Shown here in pieces: positions 15,466 to 22,987 of a stretch of 43,892 nt of DNA. This stretch comes from Cyclobacteriaceae bacterium (GTDB lineage Bacteria > Bacteroidota > Bacteroidia > Cytophagales > Cyclobacteriaceae). The notes under the pieces are model-generated. The model was given only the letters and a program-made list of their open reading frames with translations, did not search any database and was not told the DNA's origin. The DNA lies in the NCBI GenBank assembly GCA_020436085.1, contig JAGQYM010000039.1:1-43892 (forward strand). The letters are read 5' to 3'. How positions within the stretch are numbered: position 1 is the first letter of the stretch; each line of letters starts with the position of its first letter. Position numbers and translations under genes: made by a program.

Positions 15466-16755
15466 ATGAAGTGCTTTAATCTAGTCGCAACAGCAGGCGC
15501 TATCTTTCTATGCAGCGCACTCACTTTCAATAGTAACGCTCAAAGTACATCAAATCCTCTCGACCCCGGTTACTATATAGTAGTGGCGGCCTACCGTCTC
15601 GGTCAGGACTCGTACGCAGAGAATTACATCAAACGAATTAACAACAACGAGATCAGTGCAAAGTATGGTGCAGATCTTGGTCGGAAATATCTTTACGTGT
15701 ATCTGGATTATTTTACTGACTACGATCAGTCGATAAAGGAGATGTTGGCAGCTAGGAAAAAGGCGGGGTTTGAGCAAGCCTGGGTGAGAATCATGAAGGG
15801 CGAGATGACTGGGAAAGTGAATTTAGTACAACAGGAAAAACAAGAGTCCAAGCCTTCCGAACCCCAAACAGCGGCAGCAGCTACTCCCACAACGCCACCA
15901 CCTGCTACCAATGGTGAGGCTGATGACGAAGACGATGTCGTGGTGGAGGAGGAAACAAAAATGGAAGAAACGGCTGCTCCAAAAGAGGAGGAGCAAATTA
16001 AAGAGCCAGAGAAGGAGCCTGTTACTGAGCCTACCGTTCTGGGTGAGTCTTCCGTATTTCTTAGTTTGTATAACGCCACGAATAATGCGCAGGTAGAAGG
16101 AGAGGTAGAAGTGGTGGATACTGAGAGGGCAAGGCTAATTTCGAAAGTAAAGGGAAACGAAAATTTGAATCTTCCAGATCCCAAGAGCAGCAGTGGAAGA
16201 CTTACGCTGCTTGCGAATGTTTTTGGATACAGACCATTGCAGCACGAAGTAAATTATGTTCAGATCCCGGGTGATACAATGTTACACTATGTCGAGTGGG
16301 CAGGGAATCATTACATCGTTAAGTTTGACCTGGTCAGATATCATAAGGGGGATATCAATACACTCTTCAATGTATATTTCTACAATGATGCTGCTATAAT
16401 GTTGCCTGAATCAAGGTATCAACTGAACAACCTTTTGGCAATGATGAAAGAGAACCCTAATTACAGAATAATGTTGCATGGCCACACCAATGGTAATTCG
16501 CGTGGTAGAATCATCACCATGGGACCTAGCAAATCATTTTTTGCTCTTGCCGATGATGTGAAAGAGGGTAGTGGATCTGCCAAGGATCTATCGAGGGAAC
16601 GCGCAAACACTATCAAAGAGTGGTTGGTAGCGCAAGGAATTAATGCCGACAGAATTGAGACGAAAGGCTGGGGCGGAGGACGCATGCTTCACGATAAGCA
16701 CAGTGTAAATGCCAAAAAGAATGTGAGAGTCGATGTTGAAATTCTGGCCGAGTGA
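15466..16755 (+). CDS. SPOR-like and OmpA-domain outer membrane protein
   Basis: A 429-residue exported protein if started at 15466 (MKCFNLVATAGAIFLCSALTFNSNAQ, a signal peptide). The frame also has an ATG at 15421 and a TTG at 15415, which would prepend a charged stretch. After the signal, YYIVVAAYRLGQDSYAENYIKRIN resembles a SPOR-type peptidoglycan-binding domain. A linker of about 70 residues rich in Pro, Glu, Thr and Ala follows, then a beta-rich segment, then a C-terminal OmpA domain (IMLHGHTNGNSRGR, LSRERANTIKEWLVAQGINADRIETKGWG, NVRVDVEI). It probably ties the outer membrane to peptidoglycan. It ends just before a strong bidirectional terminator. Confidence 0.85.
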   Translation: MKCFNLVATAGAIFLCSALTFNSNAQSTSNPLDPGYYIVVAAYRLGQDSYAENYIKRINNNEISAKYGADLGRKYLYVYLDYFTDYDQSIKEMLAARKKAGFEQAWVRIMKGEMTGKVNLVQQEKQESKPSEPQTAAAATPTTPPPATNGEADDEDDVVVEEETKMEETAAPKEEEQIKEPEKEPVTEPTVLGESSVFLSLYNATNNAQVEGEVEVVDTERARLISKVKGNENLNLPDPKSSSGRLTLLANVFGYRPLQHEVNYVQIPGDTMLHYVEWAGNHYIVKFDLVRYHKGDINTLFNVYFYNDAAIMLPESRYQLNNLLAMMKENPNYRIMLHGHTNGNSRGRIITMGPSKSFFALADDVKEGSGSAKDLSRERANTIKEWLVAQGINADRIETKGWGGGRMLHDKHSVNAKKNVRVDVEILAE

Positions 16756-16768
16756 TTTTATAAAGAAC

Positions 16769-16804
16769 AAAAAAAATACCCCGACTTGTCGGGGTATTTT
16801 TTTT
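16769..16804. terminator. Bidirectional terminator between the OmpA-domain and HU genes
   Basis: A perfect stem TACCCCGAC / GTCGGGGTA (16777-16796) with loop TT is flanked by eight A on the left and eight T on the right. It is therefore an intrinsic terminator in both directions, serving the OmpA-domain gene (stop 16755) and HU (stop 16819). Confidence 0.95.
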
Positions 16805-16818
16805 GATGAAAACTGAAA

Positions 16819-17088
16819 TTATAATTTTCCAGAGAACTCTTTGCTAGCCTTGAAGCGAGCAACTTTCTTTGCTTTGATTTTAATTTCTTCACCGGTGAAT
16901 GGATTGCGGCCTTTTCTTGCAGCTCTTTTGCTAACAGAGAAAGTTCCGAAACCAACCAGTGTCAGTTTATCACCACTCTTCAATGTTTTAGTAACACCTT
17001 CAATGAAAGAGTTGAGGGCAGTTCCCGCAGCGGCTTTAGTAATACCTGCGTCTTCTGCAATCTTGCTAATGAGTTCAGCTTTAGTCAT
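16819..17088 (-). CDS. HU family nucleoid DNA-binding protein
   Basis: An 89-residue protein matching HU in length and sequence: [45 protein letters not shown], and [17 protein letters not shown]. The RNPFTGEEI loop is the tip of the DNA-binding arm, with the intercalating proline. It bends and compacts DNA as a dimer. It has its own probable promoter (17130-17158) overlapping an inverted repeat, and a strong terminator after the stop. The SET-domain gene lies directly upstream on the same strand. There is no sign of the longer C-terminal tails found in some Bacteroidota HU paralogs. Confidence 0.97.
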   Translation of the reverse strand: MTKAELISKIAEDAGITKAAAGTALNSFIEGVTKTLKSGDKLTLVGFGTFSVSKRAARKGRNPFTGEEIKIKAKKVARFKASKEFSGKL

Positions 17089-17129
17089 AGATTAAGTACG
17101 GTAATTGTTTATAGTGTGCTAATGGGTCG

Positions 17130-17158
17130 CAAATATATACCCTTTTTGCATTCCGCAA
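17130..17158 (-). promoter_or_regulatory. Probable HU promoter
   Basis: On the minus strand TTG (17156-17158), an 18-base spacer and TATATTTG (17130-17137) match the Bacteroidota consensus TTG-N19-TAnnTTTG with a full -7 element. The expected leader to the ATG at 17088 is about 35 bases. Confidence 0.65.
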
Positions 17159-17164
17159 TGCAAA
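17145..17164. repeat. Inverted repeat over the HU promoter
   Basis: Two perfect 8-base arms, TTTGCATT and AATGCAAA, are separated by CCGC. They cover the -33 element of the HU promoter, and there is no T run for a terminator, so an operator is more likely than a transcription stop for the upstream SET gene. No regulator is known to me for this sequence. Confidence 0.55.
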
Positions 17165-17200
17165 TTGCGCAAAACTGAGGTGTACAAACCCCTGTCTTTA

Positions 17201-17617
17201 TTAGAGCTTTAGCTTTTTGATCTTTTTGATCAAATTCCAATAGTCTCGGCCATAGCTAACCAAAATCTCCTCACCGGGTTGAATCGTCTTGGTGGCATAG
17301 ATGAAGCACTTTGTGCCATGTAGCAGATACTCAGCGTTGTTAACAAGTCCGGATAAGCGTTGCAAACCGGAAGCGTCATTGGCAAACCGTCCGAGTGCCT
17401 TCTTGTAGGGTAGCGCGTCAATAGCCCACTGGCTGTTTACTCTTAACAGATACCCGTTGTGGCCGTCCTGATCCTTGACATCTTTCCATCGGGACAGTCG
17501 ACCTTTATACTCAACTATACATGCGCCTTTGTCAATTCGCTCTTTAGTAAATAGTCCTTTTCCAGAGTGAGGAATTTTTGATCGTTTGATAACAAGAAAT
17601 TTTTCAAGCCAGGCCAT
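17201..17617 (-). CDS. SET-domain protein, putative lysine methyltransferase
   Basis: A 138-residue protein that is almost only a SET domain. The S-adenosylmethionine-binding start is HSGKGLFTKERIDKGACIVEYKG (17-39). The pseudoknot strand RFANDAS (77-83) replaces the common RFxNHS, and NNAEY follows at 93-97. The final motif GEEILVSYG (115-123) supplies the catalytic tyrosine Y122. The C-terminus is lysine rich (LIKKIKKLKL). No pre-SET or post-SET cysteines are present. Bacterial SET proteins methylate lysines of proteins; in Chlamydia the target includes a histone-like protein. The gene sits directly upstream of HU on the same strand (112-base gap with its own promoter), which makes HU an attractive but unproven substrate. 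Confidence 0.87.
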   Translation of the reverse strand: MAWLEKFLVIKRSKIPHSGKGLFTKERIDKGACIVEYKGRLSRWKDVKDQDGHNGYLLRVNSQWAIDALPYKKALGRFANDASGLQRLSGLVNNAEYLLHGTKCFIYATKTIQPGEEILVSYGRDYWNLIKKIKKLKL

Positions 17618-17762
17618 AGATATTGAAATCCATCAAACTGCGTCACGCAAGATAAGGTATTCTCATTTTATGGGATGGAAAATGGAATAATGAATAATAA
17701 TTTGGAACAACAAAATGTGGTTAACCGTTTTGACATAGAGAAGATTTCTAATCTATTGACTT

Positions 17763-18200
17763 ATGAGAAGTGTTTTAATAGTTATAGCCGTTACTTTTTT
17801 GGTTAGCTGTGGTGGAGATGATGACCCTGGGTTCACATCATTGTTAGGTTCATGGACATACACCACGCCCGATGGTAAGATCAAAACTACATTTGATATA
17901 GTGGGTGGCGATACCGAAATTCTCAAATTCGAAAATCAAACGATAGAAGTGGACGGTTCCGATGGACGTGCTGAAATCCAGGTTGAGAATATTGCAGAGT
18001 TATCCATTGGTAAAGTACGGGTAAATGCCAATGATGTGGATTTGGTTTACTCGTTTGATATTACTTTCAATGATCTTACCGCTAGTGACGACTTCACGGT
18101 TATCAATGTTGTTACGGCTTCCTACACCTGGCCATGGTCGGCTACCAGCGGCCCAACCACAAATCAATTGGAGAACATTCAAATTCTGAGGAAAGAATAG
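17763..18200 (+). CDS. Small lipoprotein, lipocalin-like size, function unknown
   Basis: A 145-residue lipoprotein: MRSVLIVIAVTFLVSCGGDDD has the lipobox VSC with cysteine 16 followed by GGDDD, a surface-export-like acidic patch common in Bacteroidota lipoproteins. The mature part begins LLGSWTYTTPDGK, the typical start of small lipocalin-like or META-like barrels, and is predicted mostly beta. I do not recognise a specific family. About 145 AT-rich bases separate it from the divergent SET gene, with no clear promoter. The DUF6702-like gene follows after 34 bases on the same strand, so they may be co-transcribed. Confidence 0.7.
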   Translation: MRSVLIVIAVTFLVSCGGDDDPGFTSLLGSWTYTTPDGKIKTTFDIVGGDTEILKFENQTIEVDGSDGRAEIQVENIAELSIGKVRVNANDVDLVYSFDITFNDLTASDDFTVINVVTASYTWPWSATSGPTTNQLENIQILRKE

Positions 18201-18234
18201 ATTGTGTTAACTTGAATGAATTAAGAGATTCATC

Positions 18235-18747
18235 GTGGTTAATATCCTCTTTGCAGGGCTATTGTTGTTTTACAACACATTATCAGCCGCTTCGCCATTA
18301 GCTCAAGATCACGCGATTTATCTTTCAGTCGTAGAGGTAGCTCATGAGACCAACTCTGCTACTGCTTCGGTAAAAGTGAAAGTGTTCACCGATGATATAT
18401 CTGATGCTGTTAGCAGCATGTATGGTGAGCGAGTAAATCTTGTTGCCAATGTCAGCCTTGATCAAGTTTCGCAGAAGGTCGCTGGGTACTTTGGAGAGCA
18501 TTTGCAGCTTTCTTTGAATGGTCGGCCAGTTGCTTTAAAATTGACGCAACTTGAGCCAATGTCAGATGCGATCTGGTTTCACTTTGAGATCAGCTGCCCG
18601 CAGCGATGGGACGAACTTACTGTAAAGGCAGATTACCTCATGGAGTTATTCCCAACTCAATCAAACGTCCTTTCTATTACTCAGGGTGAGCAGAAGAGGT
18701 TTGCTAACATTGTCAAATCCAAACCTGTCGAGACAATTAAATTTTAG
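18235..18747 (+). CDS. DUF6702-like exported protein
   Basis: A 170-residue protein starting with GTG at 18235; the signal peptide is NILFAGLLLFYNTLSAASPLA. The pattern HAIYLSVVEVAHETNSATASVKVKVFTDDISDAV, then LQLSLNGRPVALKL and DAIWFHFEI, matches the DUF6702 group found in Cytophagia and relatives, which often sits near metallopeptidases. The function is unknown. The last 11 bases overlap the 3' end of the convergent M20D gene. Its own family assignment is from memory of the pattern and is moderately certain. Confidence 0.68.
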   Translation: MVNILFAGLLLFYNTLSAASPLAQDHAIYLSVVEVAHETNSATASVKVKVFTDDISDAVSSMYGERVNLVANVSLDQVSQKVAGYFGEHLQLSLNGRPVALKLTQLEPMSDAIWFHFEISCPQRWDELTVKADYLMELFPTQSNVLSITQGEQKRFANIVKSKPVETIKF

Positions 18748-20035
18748 TGTTATAGAGATCCAGTAGCGCTTGGGTAGTCACTGTCACTCCAGTCTCGATC
18801 GATTTTTCTGGGTTAGGATAGTAGAATGGAGAATGTAATCCTGGAAGGAAGTTGGATTTAATTCTTTCATCAGGAACAGTGCCCAGCCAGAAGAAAACAG
18901 TGGGCACTTTGTGTTCAGTTTGCCCATAATACGAAAAATCCTCGGACAACATTACGGGCTCTTCATCAGCAACATTTTCTTTTCCGATTCCTGAAATGGC
19001 GGAGGCAATAATCCGATCTGTCATCGCGGGGTTATTATAGTTTGCGGGTCCTGCTCCTTTAATAATGACCTCTGGAAGTCGATCTTCCGGGAGGCCGGCA
19101 GCAATCCCAACACCTCGGGCAATCTCCTTGATTCTAGTGTTTACCAAATCAAGCACATCTTTTTTAAATGTTCTCACGGTGAGTTTTAGCGTCACCATAT
19201 CTGGAATAACATTTCCGACAGTTCCTCCTTTAATTGTTCCCACAGTGACAACAGCTGACTCGGTGGGTTTCACATTTCTGCTTACAATGGTTTGTAGTTC
19301 CATTACCAACATACTCGTAACTACTATCGGGTCGATCGACATGTGCGGTGACGCACCATGAGAGCCAACACCATATACGTTGATGTCTACCGATTGTGAA
19401 CTTGCCATCACAAACCCTTTGCCAATACCTACCTTTCCGGCAGGGATCGTTGGGCTGGCATGAAGTCCGATGCCATAGTTTGGTACGCCAAATTTTTCAT
19501 AGAGACCGGCCTCAAGCATCAGCTTGGCTCCAGCACCAATCTCTTCTGCTGGTTGCCCAATAAGCAGTAACGTTCCTTTCCATTTGTCTTTCATGGCTAC
19601 CATAGCGCGTGCTGTGCCGAGCCACGTTGTCATATGTATGTCGTGACCACAGGCATGCATCGTTCCTACTTGTTCTCCATTCAAGTCAGTTTTTAGTTGG
19701 CTTTGATAGGGCAGCTCAGTCTTTTCATAAATAGGCAATGCGTCCATGTCGGTGCGATATAGGATAGTGGGTCCATTTCCATTTTTGAAAACACCTACGA
19801 CACCATATCCACCAAAATTTTCCGTTACCGAGAAACCAGCCTTACTCAGTTCTGCTGCAAGCACTTTTGCAGTTTCTTTTTCTTGCAGAGAGATTTCAGG
19901 ATTCATATGTCTGGTCTTGTAGAAGTCGACCAGAAAGGGTAAGTCATTTTTTATGAGTTTTTTATCAGTTAGTTGCGGCCCTACAATGAATGACATGGTC
20001 ACAACAGCAATGATCAGGATAACGAATGGTCTCAC
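18737..20035 (-). CDS. M20D amidohydrolase/carboxypeptidase, exported
   Basis: A 432-residue enzyme when started at the GTG at 20035, giving the signal or anchor segment RPFVILIIAVVTMSFIVGPQ. The open frame reaches back to a TTG at 20095, which gives a less typical start, so the start is uncertain. M20D metal-binding motifs are intact: HACGHDIH, QPAEEIGAGA, GLHASP and the C-terminal LHSPFYY. The lid-domain motif GSHGASPH is also present. Relatives hydrolyse N-acyl amino acids, hippurate or amidated amino acids. It lies downstream of the amidase lipoprotein gene on the same strand (72 bases from this start, 12 from the TTG), so the two probably act together on extracellular or periplasmic amides. 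Confidence 0.88.
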   Translation of the reverse strand: MRPFVILIIAVVTMSFIVGPQLTDKKLIKNDLPFLVDFYKTRHMNPEISLQEKETAKVLAAELSKAGFSVTENFGGYGVVGVFKNGNGPTILYRTDMDALPIYEKTELPYQSQLKTDLNGEQVGTMHACGHDIHMTTWLGTARAMVAMKDKWKGTLLLIGQPAEEIGAGAKLMLEAGLYEKFGVPNYGIGLHASPTIPAGKVGIGKGFVMASSQSVDINVYGVGSHGASPHMSIDPIVVTSMLVMELQTIVSRNVKPTESAVVTVGTIKGGTVGNVIPDMVTLKLTVRTFKKDVLDLVNTRIKEIARGVGIAAGLPEDRLPEVIIKGAGPANYNNPAMTDRIIASAISGIGKENVADEEPVMLSEDFSYYGQTEHKVPTVFFWLGTVPDERIKSNFLPGLHSPFYYPNPEKSIETGVTVTTQALLDLYNTKI

Positions 20036-20107
20036 GGTAACTTGATTTTTATGGTTCACTAATGTAATCAAAAGGCATAAACTCAGAGATGCCAAATACC
20101 TGAATGG

Positions 20108-21787
20108 TCAGTTCTTGCCTAAAAACCTCTTTGGATGCATTTCATCGTAGTCTGAGGCTTCCTGAAAAAGAAATGCTGCTTCCACTAATGGCTTTTCATC
20201 ATACAGGTTGCCCAGAAGAGTAATTGATGTTGGATGTCCAAGTGAATCTAATCCGGTTGGCAGCGAGATGGCCGGATTTCCGGTAAGGTTGGTGATTAAT
20301 GACTGTCGTGATCCAAAAGTCGGTGATACCAGGATGTCATAATCTTTGGTGACAGCGTAGAAGTCATCAATGAGTTTTGTTCTGAACCGATTAGCCTGCA
20401 AATATTCCACTGCGGATATAAATCTCGATTGCCTCAGTGAGTTTGCTCGCGAGCGTTTGTCTTGCTCCACCATTTCCCGATCGCCATGGGCTCTTACCAA
20501 CTCGTCAAAGAAAGCGCCTGCCTCTGCCCTAAGTATGATGTCAAATGCATCATAGGGCAAATCCTTAGGAATTGACAGTTCTTCCATACTTGCGCCTAAT
20601 TGTCGAAGCAATGCTAGTGCGGCTTCGTTGTTCGAGCCAACTTTGGTAGTATCCTTGTCAAACAATTCTTTGAAGTAGCCGATTTTGTATCCAGTTAAAT
20701 CAACCGGTGGATCAAAGCTATAGCCGTAGTCAACGGTTGATCGATCAGTATCGGAGTTGTTTTTACCTTTTATAATGTTGAAGACAATTGCGCAGTCCTG
20801 AGCCGAGCGGCATATCGGACCAGCTTTATCCATCGACCAGCTTAGACTCATACCTCCTGCACGACTTACTGCACCGAACGTAGGTCGGAGTCCTGTAACT
20901 CCACATCTTGTCGAAGGTGAAATAATTGAACCTAATGTCTCAGTTCCGATTGAGAAGGCAACCAGGCCCGCTGATGTAGCTGATCCCGATCCCGCGGAAG
21001 AACCACTTGCGCCCTGCTTTAGGTCCCAAGGATTTTTGGTTTTACCTCCGAACCACACATCGCCTCTTGCCAATGCTCCCGAAGTCAGTTTGGCAATTAG
21101 TACAGCACCAGCTTCTTCGAGTCTGCTCACAATAGCAGCCTTCTCATTTAACTCTTGATTTTTGTAAGGTGCTGCGCCCCACGTTGTTTTGTAACCAGGC
21201 ACAGAAAAAAGATCCTTGATTCCGTAAGGAATGCCATGCACCAAACTTCTGTAACGACCTGCTTTTATTTCCTGATCAGCTTTTTCAGCTTGTGCCAGCG
21301 CGAGGTCTTCAGTAATGGTGATAACCGCTTGCAATGAGTCATCAAACTGACGAATGCGCTCCAGATAAATTTTGGTCAATTCAGTTGACGTGATTTGTCC
21401 GCTGCGCAATAGAGCAGCCAAATCCGGAATGGTCATAAACGCGAGAGCCGCGTCATTTTCCGGTCGCGTCACATTTGAGGGTAGTTTCCAATCGGAATGT
21501 TCCGACCTAAGTTTTTGTTCGAAACCTTGGGGTCGCGGATCAAAGTTTAGAGCAGGAGCTGTTTTGTAGTGAAGTTGGAACATGCGCATGCTGTCATAAC
21601 CAGCACGGTTTTCTTCGATGTAGCTCAGCATGGTATCGATCTCGGCATCGTTAAATTCAATACCAATAAGCTTTTCTGACCCCCTAACATCATCGGCAGA
21701 AATACCTTCTTTTTTGGATTCACATGCGCTGATCGCTAAGGTTAGAATCATGCAGACTACCACTATCAACGTGATTGATCGTTTCAT
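20108..21787 (-). CDS. Amidase-signature family lipoprotein
   Basis: A 559-residue amidase. The signal peptide ends in the lipobox AISAC with cysteine 22. The amidase-signature catalytic triad is visible: K191 in GIPYGIKDLF, the cis-serine S264 in GASGSSAGSGS, and the nucleophile S287 in IGTETLGSI. Such enzymes hydrolyse C-N bonds of amides; as a lipoprotein it should act in the periplasm or at the surface. About 110 residues before the domain form an extra helical region (ADDVRGSEKLIGIEFNDAEID), also seen in other Bacteroidota amidases. The M20D gene follows on the same strand. The substrate is not known. About 245 bases before the next gene upstream hold no feature I can name. Confidence 0.9.
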   Translation of the reverse strand: MKRSITLIVVVCMILTLAISACESKKEGISADDVRGSEKLIGIEFNDAEIDTMLSYIEENRAGYDSMRMFQLHYKTAPALNFDPRPQGFEQKLRSEHSDWKLPSNVTRPENDAALAFMTIPDLAALLRSGQITSTELTKIYLERIRQFDDSLQAVITITEDLALAQAEKADQEIKAGRYRSLVHGIPYGIKDLFSVPGYKTTWGAAPYKNQELNEKAAIVSRLEEAGAVLIAKLTSGALARGDVWFGGKTKNPWDLKQGASGSSAGSGSATSAGLVAFSIGTETLGSIISPSTRCGVTGLRPTFGAVSRAGGMSLSWSMDKAGPICRSAQDCAIVFNIIKGKNNSDTDRSTVDYGYSFDPPVDLTGYKIGYFKELFDKDTTKVGSNNEAALALLRQLGASMEELSIPKDLPYDAFDIILRAEAGAFFDELVRAHGDREMVEQDKRSRANSLRQSRFISAVEYLQANRFRTKLIDDFYAVTKDYDILVSPTFGSRQSLITNLTGNPAISLPTGLDSLGHPTSITLLGNLYDEKPLVEAAFLFQEASDYDEMHPKRFLGKN

Positions 21788-22033
21788 TTTGGAAATATTT
21801 TATAATGAAGTACCCACCTCTTTTAAAGAAAAATGTCGTCTACTACCGATTGGGTTAATATTTTAATGAAACTTACACCGGGGCGGTGGGTATTCCAATC
21901 TTATTTTATTTGTCAGCGTATAACTGTAGACGAAAGGAATATTGACATCAAAAAGTGACTTACCTGCCAGCGATCCCCCGTTTTTTATGTCTAAAATTGC
22001 CGGTCAATTTTTTGACTGTGATTATTGTAGCTG

Positions 22034-22987
22034 ATGGACCTTCGGTTTTCTGAACACATTCTTAATGTATTAAGTGAATCAATATCGGGTTCACTTTTCG
22101 ACTTCCAGTTGTTGGGTATTCTGCAGGTTGCCATTGAAAATACCTTTATGAGGTGGGAAATAATCTTATCTCTTGTTCTGTTTATTCTGTTTGTGTCTCT
22201 GGGTTCGTACGGGCTTGGTATGAACATTCGTGACAAACGCAAAAAAGAACTGGAAAGACAAGTGAGGGAACGAACCGAGGAATTAGAGAAGGCCAATTAT
22301 GAATTGCAGCAAAGAAACTCTGAGCTGGACCGATTTGTCTATAGTGCATCCCACGATCTGAGCGCACCCCTAAAGTCTATTTTGGGTCTGATTAACGTTG
22401 CGCGACTTGAAAAGCCAGATTTAGAAATGGCCAAATACCTGGAGATGATGGAGGGTAGTGTTGTGAAATTGGAGTCTTTCATCGATGAGGTAATCCAATA
22501 CTCCCGGAATTCTCGTGTTCCGATTCAGAACGAGGAGATTGATTTCAAAAAACTGATTTCGGATGTCCTAAACGATTACCGTTACGCACCTAATTTCGAT
22601 AAGATTAATTTCAAGATAGAATGCCACAATGAGATGAAGATGATTTCAGATCCGATGCGTTTGAAGATCATTCTCAACAACCTGATATCGAATGCGATAA
22701 AATTCCATCGTTTTGGCAATGGGATTCAACCAGAAGTAGTGATTTCTGCTGAGACGGACGGAGATAACTATCGAATTGCGGTTCAGGACAATGGCCGGGG
22801 AATACAATCCGAGTATGTCGAGAAGATTTTTGAAATGTTTTTCAGGGCTACCGAGGAAGTAGCCGGCTCGGGACTTGGTCTTTACATTCTTAAAGAAACG
22901 GTAAGTCGCCTTAATGGAAAGATTGAAGTAAAGTCACAGCTTGACGTTGGAACACTTTTCATCATTCTAATCCCGATCCCAACTTAA
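22034..22987 (+). CDS. Membrane sensor histidine kinase without receiver partner
   Basis: A 317-residue kinase. One membrane segment (about 42-63) is followed by a coiled-coil-like stretch (ELERQVRERTEELEKANYELQQRNSELD). The HisKA phospho-acceptor is H107 in SASHDLSAPL. The ATP-binding domain shows NNLISNAIKFH (N box), DNGRG (G1), FRATEEVAGSGLGLYI (G2) and a short ending. There is almost no extracytoplasmic sensory part: only about 40 residues precede the membrane segment. No response regulator gene lies within the window, so it is an orphan kinase. Its end overlaps the convergent helicase gene by 4 bases. Confidence 0.92.
   Translation: MDLRFSEHILNVLSESISGSLFDFQLLGILQVAIENTFMRWEIILSLVLFILFVSLGSYGLGMNIRDKRKKELERQVRERTEELEKANYELQQRNSELDRFVYSASHDLSAPLKSILGLINVARLEKPDLEMAKYLEMMEGSVVKLESFIDEVIQYSRNSRVPIQNEEIDFKKLISDVLNDYRYAPNFDKINFKIECHNEMKMISDPMRLKIILNNLISNAIKFHRFGNGIQPEVVISAETDGDNYRIAVQDNGRGIQSEYVEKIFEMFFRATEEVAGSGLGLYILKETVSRLNGKIEVKSQLDVGTLFIILIPIPT

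Noticed and set aside
15726-16184. 152-residue serine-rich frame on the minus strand inside the OmpA-domain gene
   Set aside because: It is the antisense of the Pro/Glu/Thr linker; low complexity makes it open by chance.
21788-22033. Possible small RNA or gene in the 246-base gap before the histidine kinase
   Set aside because: No convincing frame, promoter, hairpin with T run or repeat was found; I see nothing to annotate there.
22962-22972. ATCATTCTAAT inside the histidine kinase as a further 7-1-7 operator
   Set aside because: Only one half site matches and it lies in the 3' end of a coding region.
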